Below are positions 5,845 to 11,814 of a stretch of DNA of 11,814 nt, in pieces. A program made the position numbers and the translations under genes. Under the pieces are notes generated by a model that saw only the letters and a program-made list of their open reading frames with translations, was not told the origin of the DNA and did no database searches. The stretch comes from an uncultured Alphaproteobacteria bacterium (GTDB lineage Bacteria; Pseudomonadota; Alphaproteobacteria; RF32; CAG-239). Each line of letters opens with the position of its first letter. Position 1 is the first letter of the stretch. Where the stretch lies: NCBI GenBank assembly GCA_910576955.1, contig CAJTJB010000008.1, positions 37,507 to 49,320 of the forward strand, written 5' to 3'.

Positions 5845-7838
5845 TACTCGTCTGATGTCAGCAGCCGCACACTCTCCAGCCTTTTAATCTCATCGCGGCA
5901 TTTCATCGCTTTTTCAAATTCCAAATCCGCCGCATAGGCTTTCATCTCTTTGGTGAGCTTCTTAATCTCTTTCTCGATGTTCTCGAGCCGGTCGCGCGCA
6001 ATCGGCACCGGCAGGCTGCCGTCACCCTCCACCTCGGTCATTGTCAACAGCGTGTTGGAAATTGCTTTCTTAATCGTCTTCGGCGTAATACCGTGCTCAA
6101 GGTTATATTCAAACTGCTTTTTGCGCCGCCGTTCGGTTTCCGAAAGCGCAAATTTAATCGAATCCGTCATCTTGTCGGCATAAAGCACCACACGCCCCTC
6201 GGCATTGCGCGCCGCCCGCCCAATAGTCTGAATGAGCGACCGTGTCGAACGCAAAAAGCCCTCTTTGTCGGCATCCAGAATTGCCACGAGCGAACACTCC
6301 GGAATGTCCAACCCCTCGCGCAACAGGTTAATCCCCACCAACACGTCAAACACCCCTTGGCGCAAATCACGAATAACCTCAATGCGCTCAATCGTGTCAA
6401 TATCCGAGTGCAGATAACGAACCTTAATGCCGTTTTCGTGCAGATATTCGGTCAGGTCTTCCGCCATCTTTTTGGTAAGCGTGGTCACGAGCGCGCGCTC
6501 CCCTTTGGCAATCACGCGGCGGCATTCTTCCATCAGGTCGTCCACCTGCGTTTCCACCGGTTTCACCACGCAAATCGGGTCCATTAAGCCGGTCGGGCGA
6601 ATCACCTGCTCGGCAAAAACACCCTTGCTCTGTTCCATCTCCCAGTCACCGGGGGTTGCGGAAACAAAAATTGTCGGCGCGCGAAATTTATCCCATTCCT
6701 CAAATTTCAGCGGCCGGTTATCCACACAAGAAGGCAAGCGGAATCCATAGTCCGAAAGCGTGGTCTTGCGATTGCGGTCACCGCGATACATTCCGCCGAT
6801 TTGCGGCACGGAAATATGACTCTCGTCAATAAACACCAGCGCATCTTTCGGAAAATATTCAAACAGCGTCGGCGGCGGTTCCCCCGGCGCACGCCCGGTC
6901 AGATAACGGGAATAATTTTCAATTCCTTTGCAATGTCCTGTTGTTTCAAGCATTTCGAGGTCAAACCTCGTGCGTTGCTCAAGCCTTTGCGCCTCCAAAA
7001 GTTTATTTTCCGCCTTAAACTCGGCAAGACGGATAGCCAAATCCTCCTTAATATGCCCCATCGCCTGCGAAAGAGCCGGACGCGGTGTCACATAGTGGTT
7101 CGCCGGATAAACCGTAATCGCCTCCAAATCAGCGGTTTTCTTACCGGTCAACACATCAAATTCGCTGATTTTCTCAATCTCGTCACCCAAAAAGGATATG
7201 CGCCACCCGCGGTCTTCATAGTGCGCCGGAAAAATGTCAAGCGTATCGCCTTTCACGCGGAAAGTCGAGCGCACAAAATTCGCCTGATTGCGCTCATATT
7301 GCAACGCAGCAAGGTTTTTATAGATTTCCTGCGGCTCAACGCAATCGCCTTTTTTGAGGTGAAACGCCATCGCCGAATACGATTCCATACTTCCCAAACC
7401 GTAAATGCACGAAACCGACGCCACGATAATCACGTCTTTTTCCTCAAGCACATTGCGTGTCGCCCCGTGGCGCATCCGGTCAATCTGCTCGTTAATCGCC
7501 GAGTCTTTTTCGATGTAAGTATCGGTTTTCGGAATATACGCCTCCGGCTGATAATAGTCGTAGTAAGAAACAAAATACTCCACGTGATTATGCGGAAAAA
7601 ACTCTTTCATCTCGGCATAAAGCTGTGCGGCAAGAATTTTATTGGGCGCCATAATCAGAGTGGGCTTTTTCATCTCTTCAATGATTTTTGCCATCGTAAA
7701 GGTTTTGCCCGATCCGGTCACGCCGAGAAGCACCTGATTACGCTCCCCGCGGCGTAATCCGTCACACAATTGCCGAATAGCCTCCGGCTGGTCACCGGAG
7801 GGTTCAAACGGACTGACAACTTTAAACTCATTACTCAT
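5844..7838 (-). CDS. uvrB: UvrABC excision nuclease subunit B
   Basis: The damage-verifying, helicase-like subunit of nucleotide excision repair. It is loaded on DNA by UvrA and recruits UvrC for incision. The 664 residues match the family's usual length and domain order: Walker A GVTGSGKT (39-46), the DNA-strand-separating beta-hairpin region YYDYYQPEAYIPKTDTY (92-108), DESH Walker B (338-341), helicase motifs NLLREGLDIPE (504-514) and QTIGRAARN (537-545), and a C-terminal UVR coiled-coil segment (about 616-652) that contacts UvrC. ATG 7838 gives the usual start (MSNEFKVVSPFEPSGDQPEAI). Upstream TTG codons at 7868 and 7847 are in frame but lie upstream of the predicted transcript start. The promoter places that start at or within 2 nt of this ATG, so the mRNA is probably leaderless. 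No LexA-type operator is evident to me. The 3' end abuts a repeat. Confidence 0.98.
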   Translation of the reverse strand: MSNEFKVVSPFEPSGDQPEAIRQLCDGLRRGERNQVLLGVTGSGKTFTMAKIIEEMKKPTLIMAPNKILAAQLYAEMKEFFPHNHVEYFVSYYDYYQPEAYIPKTDTYIEKDSAINEQIDRMRHGATRNVLEEKDVIIVASVSCIYGLGSMESYSAMAFHLKKGDCVEPQEIYKNLAALQYERNQANFVRSTFRVKGDTLDIFPAHYEDRGWRISFLGDEIEKISEFDVLTGKKTADLEAITVYPANHYVTPRPALSQAMGHIKEDLAIRLAEFKAENKLLEAQRLEQRTRFDLEMLETTGHCKGIENYSRYLTGRAPGEPPPTLFEYFPKDALVFIDESHISVPQIGGMYRGDRNRKTTLSDYGFRLPSCVDNRPLKFEEWDKFRAPTIFVSATPGDWEMEQSKGVFAEQVIRPTGLMDPICVVKPVETQVDDLMEECRRVIAKGERALVTTLTKKMAEDLTEYLHENGIKVRYLHSDIDTIERIEVIRDLRQGVFDVLVGINLLREGLDIPECSLVAILDADKEGFLRSTRSLIQTIGRAARNAEGRVVLYADKMTDSIKFALSETERRRKKQFEYNLEHGITPKTIKKAISNTLLTMTEVEGDGSLPVPIARDRLENIEKEIKKLTKEMKAYAADLEFEKAMKCRDEIKRLESVRLLTSDE

Positions 7839-7845
7839 AGCGCAC

Positions 7846-7875
7846 AATATAATCCCCCTCTCCGGCAAATGTCAA
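7846..7875 (-). promoter_or_regulatory. promoter of uvrB predicting a leaderless mRNA
   Basis: On the minus strand, a perfect TTGACA (7875-7870) is followed by overlapping -10 boxes TTATAT (17-nt spacer) and TATATT (18-nt spacer, 7851-7846). Transcription should begin at about 7838-7840, which is the ATG itself. The purine-rich GAGAGGGGG falls in the promoter spacer, so it is not a ribosome-binding site. Confidence 0.7.
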
Positions 7876-7905
7876 TAACCAACTTTTCCCCTCCATTTTT
7901 TAGTC

Positions 7906-7935
7906 ATTGCGAGGCGACCCCGTCGCCGTGGCAAT
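7906..7935. repeat. CATTGCGAG-type palindromic repeat
   Basis: ATTGC (7906-7910) and GCAAT (7931-7935) enclose GGCGAC-CCC-GTCGCC (7913-7927). The GTCATTGCGAG...GGCAATCTC arrangement is a palindromic repeat seen in intergenic DNA of many bacteria (general knowledge). A further short hairpin, GTGGC-GCT-GCCAC, follows near 7973-7985. Confidence 0.7.
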
Positions 7936-8012
7936 CTCTTACTTTTTACTATCCCCCCTCGAATCGTTGCAGGTGGCGCTGCCACTCAAGGGATCTCCCG
8001 CAACAAGAAAAT

Positions 8013-8261
8013 ATCCCCTATCCTCTTCCTCTGCGGGAAGGGGAATCTCTTGCTGCAAATACCTCCCCTTCCCTTGGGGGGCTCGCAGAGCAAAAAGAAC
8101 GCGGGGAGTTATTTTTGCCGAGAGCAATAGCAGTGCTTGGTAAGCGACTTGGCGGAAACGCCAATAAAGCGAACCCTAGCACTGGCTTGACCGAAGCGCA
8201 GTTAGTGTTGCGAACAACGCAACACTTACGAAGCTAGAGGGGCTGGGGGATGGGGACAACA
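8013..8261. repeat. dispersed intergenic repeat, copy C, with structured module
   Basis: Starts with the CTTCC-tctgcg-GGAAG hairpin segment, continues through a CCTCCCC...GGGGGG stretch, then holds the 154-nt module at 8081-8234, and ends with GGGGGATGGGGACAACAA. Same orientation as copies A, B and D. It fills most of the uvrB/DUF1015 gap. A translated ORF through it is rejected as repeat sequence. Confidence 0.85.
8081..8234 (+). other. 154-nt structured module, copy 1 (candidate RNA or ssDNA fold)
   Basis: Begins GCTCGCAGAG and ends CTTACGAAGC; these ends can pair weakly. Internal helices: 8090-8100 with 8108-8118 (10 of 11 pairs); AGCAGTGCT 8129-8137 with AGCACTGGCT 8178-8187 (one bulge); TTGGCG-GAAA-CGCCAA 8149-8164 (GNRA loop); and AGTGTTGCG-AACAA-CGCAACACT 8204-8226 (perfect). 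The copy at 11500-11653 has the same length and helices with changed stem sequences. Strand and function are not established. Confidence 0.6.
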
Positions 8262-8384
8262 ATCCATCCTTTCCATACATTGCCACGCTCATTACACACT
8301 CACGGCTGTTGTAGTGGAAAAATGCGAAATTTTGCGAGTGAGCCCCAAAATCACATTAGAGATACAGTAGGAGTAAAGTGGGAT

Positions 8385-8488
8385 AAATTACGGTGCTATC
8401 GTCAAATATCCTGCCCCAAAGCGCAGCGTACATAAAGGTACGTGAGCATTTTGGGACAGGCTTCCATTTGGCGATATGACCGTGATTT
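8385..8488. repeat. long imperfect inverted repeat at the DUF1015 gene 3' end
   Basis: Arms 8385-8420 and 8450-8488 are largely complementary (for example CCTGCCCCAAA against TTTGGGACAGG). They enclose an apical CGTAC-6nt-GTACG hairpin (8427-8442). The right arm overlaps the last codons and TAA stop of the DUF1015 gene. It may act as a terminator or RNA-stabilising hairpin, but it lacks a T-tract. The preceding 8262-8384 holds nothing I recognise beyond weak short hairpins. Confidence 0.75.
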
Positions 8489-9713
8489 AGCACGCTTTAC
8501 TAACGACACCGTCGGCAAGTTTCGGCTCAAACCAAGTACTCTTGGGCGGCATCAGCATTTTCCGGTCAGCAACGGCAAGAAGTTCGGCAACGGCGGTCGG
8601 ATAAACCATAAAACCGGCACGACCGGCAGCAAGGTCAACCACGCGCTCGATTTCTTCCGCCCCGCGAATACCGCCGATAAAATCAATGCGTTCGTCATTG
8701 CGCAGGTCGGTAATGCCCAAGATAGCCGCCAAAACCTTATCGCTCAACACGCTGACATCAAGGCGCGAAACCGGATCATCGCCCAAAGGCGCACCGGTGT
8801 AGTTCATCTCATACCAGGTATGGGCAAGATACATCATAAATTGCCCTTTGCGGGAGGGTTTGCGCCGCTCGGATTTAACAAGTTCAAACCCCACCGCTTT
8901 CACCGCTGCAATAAATTGCGCATCGGAAAGACCGTTAAGGTCAAACACGACGCGGTTATAATCCCAAATACGCATTTCGTCTTCGAAAAAAGCAACAGCC
9001 AGAAAACGCTCGGAGTTGGATGTGCCGTTTTCCGCCGCCAAACGCGCTGCTGCTGCCGAACGATGGTGTCCGTCGGCAATATAGGCTTCATCCTGCTCGG
9101 CAAATGCTGTGGCAATAAAGCTTAATTCGCCGCGGTCGGAAATTTCCCACAGCGTGTGACGCACCTCATTATCGCCGATAGCGGAAAACAGCGGCTTGCG
9201 TTCAGAAACGACTTTGGCTAAAAACGCCTTAACCTCGGGCAGATTTTTATTGATTAAGAGTGCCGGACCGGTCTGTGCCCCCACGGAACGGATTTGTTTA
9301 ACGCGGTCGTTTTCTTTGGCAACGCGGGTCAGTTCGTGGCGTTTGATGCGTCCCTCGTTATAGGCGGCGACAGATGCCGCCACGGCAAGTCCGGTCTGCG
9401 TATGGCTGCCCATCGTCATCTGATACACATAGAAACACGGGCGAGCAGATTTTTGCAACACGCCGTTTTTTAATAGCCGCTGAAAATTCTCCGCAGCCTT
9501 GGCATACACCCGCTCATCATACGGCGAAACTTCGCCTGCAAAATCAATCTCGGCTTTCGAAATATGCAAAAAACTCAACGGCTTTCCTTTGGCTTTAATT
9601 TTCGCCTCCGCGGAAGAAAGCACGTCATACGGCGGGGCAATCACCTCGGCTGCTGTTTCCGCCGTCGGCACAATTCCATAAAACGGGGCATAAATCAATT
9701 CATCATTCATCAT
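8487..9713 (-). CDS. DUF1015 family protein
   Basis: A 408-residue cytosolic protein with the full length and landmark motifs I associate with DUF1015: N-terminal APPYDV (26-31), KRHELTR (124-130), central IADGHHRSAAA (212-222), RLDVSVL (317-323) and C-terminal LMPPKSTWFEPK (387-398). The DGHHR segment resembles the conserved G-x-x-R turn of ParB/sulfiredoxin-fold enzymes, some of which act as free-serine kinases. A nucleotide-dependent role in serine metabolism is therefore possible but not shown. ATG 9713 is chosen because GAGGAG (9721-9726 on the complement) lies 7 nt upstream; the in-frame TTG at 9728 would overlap that Shine-Dalgarno. The final codons (KAC, then TAA) fall within a repeat-like motif GCGTGCTAAA also found just past the uvrB stop. 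The gene appears monocistronic. Confidence 0.9.
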   Translation of the reverse strand: MMNDELIYAPFYGIVPTAETAAEVIAPPYDVLSSAEAKIKAKGKPLSFLHISKAEIDFAGEVSPYDERVYAKAAENFQRLLKNGVLQKSARPCFYVYQMTMGSHTQTGLAVAASVAAYNEGRIKRHELTRVAKENDRVKQIRSVGAQTGPALLINKNLPEVKAFLAKVVSERKPLFSAIGDNEVRHTLWEISDRGELSFIATAFAEQDEAYIADGHHRSAAAARLAAENGTSNSERFLAVAFFEDEMRIWDYNRVVFDLNGLSDAQFIAAVKAVGFELVKSERRKPSRKGQFMMYLAHTWYEMNYTGAPLGDDPVSRLDVSVLSDKVLAAILGITDLRNDERIDFIGGIRGAEEIERVVDLAAGRAGFMVYPTAVAELLAVADRKMLMPPKSTWFEPKLADGVVSKAC

Positions 9714-9749
9714 AGCAATTCTCCTCAAAGTTCAAATATTAATACCCCA

Positions 9750-9777
9750 AGTCTACCCCGGGCAAAAAAGAATGCAA
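9750..9777 (-). promoter_or_regulatory. probable promoter of the DUF1015 gene
   Basis: On the minus strand, TTGCAT (9777-9772) and TAGACT (9755-9750) are separated by 16 nt, with a predicted start near 9743. That gives a ~30-nt leader containing GAGGAG. Both boxes deviate from consensus. Confidence 0.45.
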
Positions 9778-9830
9778 CCGCCGTCCTCACCTTAATCACA
9801 GCGATTTTTATCCCCACCGCAAAAAAAAAC

Positions 9831-9859
9831 TTGCAATTAAAAAAAACGCCTGCTATAAG
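9831..9859 (+). promoter_or_regulatory. promoter of tRNA-Thr
   Basis: TTGCAA (9831-9836) and TATAAG (9854-9859) have a 17-nt spacer. The predicted start, about 9866, is only a few nt upstream of the mature tRNA 5' end at 9870. Confidence 0.75.
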
Positions 9860-9869
9860 AAGTTTCGTT

Positions 9870-9945
<76 letters not shown>

Positions 9946-9981
9946 TTTTTATTTTAAAAGCAAAAAGAACAAAACAAAAAC

Positions 9982-10010
9982 TTGACAATCAAAACGATTT
10001 TTTATATAAA
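9982..10010 (+). promoter_or_regulatory. strong promoter of the structured leader/small-peptide unit
   Basis: Perfect TTGACA (9982-9987), 17-nt spacer, TATAAA (10005-10010). The predicted start is about 10017, at the foot of the first hairpin. Confidence 0.8.
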
Positions 10011-10015
10011 ACTTA

Positions 10016-10165
10016 TGCCGGTGCGCAGACACCGGCAAATTTCTTAATCATCAAAGGAGCTAAGCCTTAATCTTAACTTCTTTACGAGGTTAAGATACAA
10101 CAGATTTTACCAAATGTCAAGTAAAATCCGTCAGAGGGTCAGCTCCTGTATTTTTAAAGGAACTG
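10016..10165 (+). ncRNA. structured 5' leader with alternative Shine-Dalgarno-masking fold
   Basis: Four helices can be drawn. H1: TGCCGGTG/CACCGGCA (10016-10023 with 10030-10037). P1: AGGAGCT/AGCTCCT (10055-10061 with 10141-10147), enclosing P2 (10070-10080 with 10086-10096, 11 pairs including one G-T) and P3 (GATTTTAC/GTAAAATC, 10103-10110 with 10121-10128). The 3' strand of P1 can instead pair with AGGAACTG at 10158-10165, covering the Shine-Dalgarno of the downstream small ORF. The two pairings exclude each other. I do not recognise a known riboswitch class. Confidence 0.65.
10092..10120 (-). promoter_or_regulatory. candidate antisense promoter inside the leader
   Basis: On the minus strand, a perfect TTGACA (10120-10115) is followed after 17 nt by TATCTT (10097-10092), predicting a start near 10085. 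The RNA would run leftward across the 5' strand of P1 and hairpin H1. H1 followed by ATAAGTTTTAT could act as a weak terminator. Confidence 0.55.
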
Positions 10166-10168
10166 ATA

Positions 10169-10234
10169 ATGATAATAAGATTTGTTTTTATTATTAAAAG
10201 ATTTAAATTTTTCTTATCCATAAGAAAACATTAA
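10169..10234 (+). CDS. 21-residue hydrophobic, cationic peptide (candidate toxin or leader peptide)
   Basis: ATG 10169 has an ideal AAGGA (10157-10161) 7 nt upstream and opens 21 codons to a TAA, 10 nt before a strong terminator. The peptide begins MIIRFVFIIK and ends FFLSIRKH. Twelve residues are Ile, Phe, Val or Leu, six are Lys or Arg and one is His; none is acidic. This composition suits a membrane-active peptide such as type I toxins, which are short hydrophobic peptides translated from structured, antisense-regulated mRNAs. The evidence for translation is the Shine-Dalgarno, its possible masking by the leader, and the compact promoter-to-terminator unit. An AT-rich stretch could produce such codons by chance, and it matches no named toxin I know. 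It could also be a regulatory leader peptide, but the terminator separates it from the glycosyltransferase. Confidence 0.5.
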   Translation: MIIRFVFIIKRFKFFLSIRKH

Positions 10235-10244
10235 ATCACCTCGG

Positions 10245-10273
10245 GAGGGGGAGCGCAACTTCCCCTCTTTTTT
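10245..10273 (+). terminator. Rho-independent terminator of the small-peptide unit
   Basis: GAGGGGGA (10245-10252) pairs with TTCCCCTC (10260-10267), eight pairs with one G-T and a 7-nt loop, followed by six Ts (10268-10273). Confidence 0.9.
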
Positions 10274-10304
10274 CATGCCGCATAAAAAATTTCCCTGCCA
10301 CCGG

Positions 10305-10332
10305 TTGAAACCGCACATAAACCAATTATCTA
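10305..10332 (+). promoter_or_regulatory. probable promoter of the glycosyltransferase gene
   Basis: TTGAAA (10305-10310) and TATCTA (10327-10332) with a 16-nt spacer predict a start near 10339, about 23 nt before the ATG. Confidence 0.5.
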
Positions 10333-10361
10333 TACGCTGTCATCAACATTGGAGTAAGAAA

Positions 10362-11375
10362 ATGCCCGAAATCACCGTCATTATGCCGATTTACCGCACC
10401 CGTCCCGCCCACCTTAAAGCGGCAATAGAAAGCATCCTCACACAGCAAGACGCCGATTTCGCGCTTCATATCTTAAACGACAGCCCCGAAGACAAAACTT
10501 TATCCGCCATCATTAAAAGCTACGGCGATCCGCGAATAAATTATCTTGAAAATCCGCAAACGCAGGGCATTGCCAAAAGTTACAACCGCCTGCTTGAGAG
10601 CGCGCATACCCCATATATTGCGATGATGAACCACGATGACATCGCGCTCCCCACCCGCCTCAAGCGCCAGTCTGCCTATCTGCACACTCATCCCGAAACC
10701 GTCCTCATCGGCACAGCCTATAAAAAATTCGGCGAGATAAACCGCTTTAAGACCGTCACGCCGCCGTTGGAAGACGCCGAAATCCGCGCCCTGATGCTGT
10801 TCAAATCGCCCATTCACCACCCGACAATAATGTTTCGCCGCAAAACGGCAATCGCAAACAACATCCGCTATAACGAAAACTACATCAGCCTGAACGACCG
10901 CCAGTTTTATTATGATATGGGCAAACACGGCGCACTAGCAAACCTCGCCGAACCGCTGTATAAATACCGTTTTCATCCCGAGATGACTTCTAAAATCCGC
11001 AAACCGCAGATAGCCGCCGAACAAAAATCTTTTCACGCCATGTGGTTTCAAGATAACGGCATCCGCCTGTCGCCGATGCAGCAAACAGCGTTTGACGATT
11101 ATGCAGCCACCGGCCGCTGCCGCATCAAAGAAGCGCAGACGCTCAAAGCCGTTCAGGAGGTGCTGGAAATATTGTCTGCGGAAAATCAAAAACGGCGCTT
11201 TGCCCCCGAGCCGGAGTTTTCCAATCTCTGCGGCAAATATCTGGTCAAACGTTGCCTAAACGCCGCCCTATACGGACAAATTGCCTCGCCGGAAATTCTG
11301 ACCGCCACGCCGCTCCCCGTCCGTTCCAACCTATTCTTAACCCTCGCCAACCACGCCCTCTCATGGCGAAATTAA
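10362..11375 (+). CDS. family 2 (GT-A fold) glycosyltransferase
   Basis: A 337-residue cytosolic or membrane-peripheral enzyme that would move a sugar from a nucleotide-sugar to a glycan or lipid acceptor, probably for a surface polysaccharide. The GT2 landmarks are in order: TVIMPIYRTRPAHLKAAIES (5-24, the opening beta-strand and helix), HILNDSPED (36-44, nucleotide-binding acidic residues), GIAKSYNRLL (69-78), MMNHDDIALPTRL (88-100, the HDD metal-binding motif), and SLNDRQFYY (176-184, catalytic-base region with ND in place of the common ED). No transmembrane helix is obvious. The C-terminal ~120 residues are less conserved and may set the acceptor. ATG 10362 has GGAG 7 nt upstream (10351-10354); the in-frame ATG at 10275 gives an unlike-coding N-terminus beside a terminator and is rejected. 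Donor and acceptor cannot be read from the sequence. Confidence 0.92.
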   Translation: MPEITVIMPIYRTRPAHLKAAIESILTQQDADFALHILNDSPEDKTLSAIIKSYGDPRINYLENPQTQGIAKSYNRLLESAHTPYIAMMNHDDIALPTRLKRQSAYLHTHPETVLIGTAYKKFGEINRFKTVTPPLEDAEIRALMLFKSPIHHPTIMFRRKTAIANNIRYNENYISLNDRQFYYDMGKHGALANLAEPLYKYRFHPEMTSKIRKPQIAAEQKSFHAMWFQDNGIRLSPMQQTAFDDYAATGRCRIKEAQTLKAVQEVLEILSAENQKRRFAPEPEFSNLCGKYLVKRCLNAALYGQIASPEILTATPLPVRSNLFLTLANHALSWRN

Positions 11376-11499
11376 AATAACCTCAATTTCCTCTCCCCAT
11401 CCCCTACCCCCTTCCTCCGCGGGAAGGGGAATCCCTTGCAGCACAACCTCCCCTCCCCCAGCGCGGAGCTCCCTCTTTGAATCTCCTCTCCCTTGAGGG

Positions 11500-11653
11500 G
11501 CTCGCAGAGTCAAAAAAGCCCAGGGGGCTCTTTTGACCGAGAGCAATAGCAGTGCTTGGCGAGCGACTTGGCGGAAACGCCAACAAAGCGAACCCTAGCA
11601 CTGGCTTGCCCGTAGCGCAGTTAGGGCGCGCAACAAGCGCACCCTTACGAAGC
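11500..11653 (+). other. 154-nt structured module, copy 2
   Basis: Same length, ends and helices as 8081-8234: 11509-11521 with 11525-11537 (12 of 13 pairs); AGCAGTGCT 11548-11556 with AGCACTGGCT 11597-11606; TTGGCG-GAAA-CGCCAA 11568-11583 (identical); and AGGGCGCGC-AACAA-GCGCACCCT 11623-11645 (8 of 9 pairs). The first and last stems differ strongly in sequence from copy 1 yet still pair. Confidence 0.6.
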
Positions 11654-11658
11654 AAGTG

Positions 11659-11726
11659 AGGATGGGTGGGGGTGATATATAGAGGATAGGTAGGGGTGAT
11701 ATATAGAGGATAGGTAGGGGTGACAA
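11659..11726. repeat. 24-nt tandem repeat, about 2.8 copies
   Basis: Unit AGGATAGGTAGGGGTGATATATAG: copies at 11659-11682 (two differences), 11683-11706, and a partial copy at 11707-11726. The unit matches the purine-rich terminal motif of the dispersed repeat, so it is a local expansion of that end. Confidence 0.9.
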
Positions 11727-11737
11727 CATAAAGCCGC

Positions 11738-11769
11738 AAAAAGGAACCCGCCGGCCTAGCCGGCGGTTC
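11738..11769 (-). terminator. minus-strand Rho-independent terminator
   Basis: GAACC-bulge-GCCGGC (11744-11755) pairs with GCCGGCGGTTC (11759-11769) around a 3-nt loop. On the minus strand the hairpin is followed by CTTTTTG. It probably ends a minus-strand gene beyond the right edge; one open frame from the edge stops at TGA 11792-11790, but too little is visible to call it. Confidence 0.65.
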
Positions 11770-11814
11770 TGCTTTAACGCCTGTAAGGCTCATGGTACCA
11801 GCCAACGCCTTAAG

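Larger units (their letters stand above)
11390..11728. repeat. dispersed intergenic repeat, copy D, with structured module
   Basis: The fullest copy: hairpin CCCCTTCC-tccgcg-GGAAGGGG near the left end, then CTTTGAATCTCCTC and CCCTTGAGGGGCTCGC, the 154-nt module at 11500-11653, then a purine-rich end amplified as a 24-nt tandem repeat. It begins 15 nt after the glycosyltransferase stop. Confidence 0.85.

Noticed and set aside
6801..7757. 318-codon plus-strand ORF inside uvrB.
   Set aside because: It is an Arg/His/Ile-rich shadow of the uvrB codons; uvrB itself has all family motifs.
10015..10047. 10-residue ORF beginning MPVRRHRQ at the start of the structured leader.
   Set aside because: It has no Shine-Dalgarno, overlaps the predicted transcript start and lies within hairpin H1, so translation is doubtful.
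11659..11726. Tandem repeat as a CRISPR array.
   Set aside because: The units are contiguous with no unique spacers, and they derive from the dispersed repeat's end motif.

Overview
The window looks like chromosome from a Gram-negative bacterium, most likely an alphaproteobacterium, and possibly one of the uncultured gut lineages. This rests on mixed GC content, Lys-AAA plus GCC/CGC-rich codon use, Shine-Dalgarno and sigma70-type signals, periplasmic signal peptides, and a COG2945-type hydrolase with a charged tail. The lineage is an inference; the protein families do not fix it. Housekeeping genes (cysE, uvrB, a DUF1015 gene, tRNA-Thr, a GT2 glycosyltransferase) alternate with accessory material and repeat-filled gaps.

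Layout. 1-932: the 3' end of a protein built of about 41-residue solenoid repeats. 1035-1379: a small secreted Ala/Lys/Glu-rich coiled-coil protein with a clear promoter and terminator. 1431-1600: dispersed repeat copy A. 1609-2262 (minus): serine acetyltransferase CysE. 2362-3189: alpha/beta hydrolase with a basic patch and an acidic tail. 3222-3407: three hairpin terminators in a row and a promoter-like sequence. 3424-4533: a lysozyme-like protein behind a separate N-terminal module. 4577-5026 (minus, convergent): a small exported Cys-containing protein. 5117-5462: a decayed paralogue of the same N-terminal module, ending in repeat copy B. 5673-5844: a second repeat type next to the uvrB stop. 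5844-7838 (minus): uvrB. 7906-8488: repeat copy C and a long inverted repeat. 8487-9713 (minus): DUF1015 protein. 9870-9945: tRNA-Thr(CGT). 9982-10273: a compact non-standard transcription unit. 10362-11375: glycosyltransferase. 11390-11814: repeat copy D, a 24-nt tandem repeat and a minus-strand terminator.

Most genes are single transcription units with their own promoters; I see no operon longer than one gene. The most interesting parts are three. (1) At 9982-10273 a near-consensus promoter drives a structured leader, a 21-codon ORF for a hydrophobic, strongly cationic peptide, and a terminator. A TTGACA-17-TATCTT promoter on the opposite strand inside the leader suggests an antisense RNA. 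The layout matches a type I toxin-antitoxin locus. (2) A 154-nt module is shared by repeat copies C and D. Its hairpins keep their shape while their sequences change, as expected for a structured RNA or a single-stranded DNA hairpin element. (3) An N-terminal module plus Glu-rich linker is joined to different C-terminal parts in the lysozyme-like gene and its decayed neighbour, a pattern seen in effectors and polymorphic toxins.
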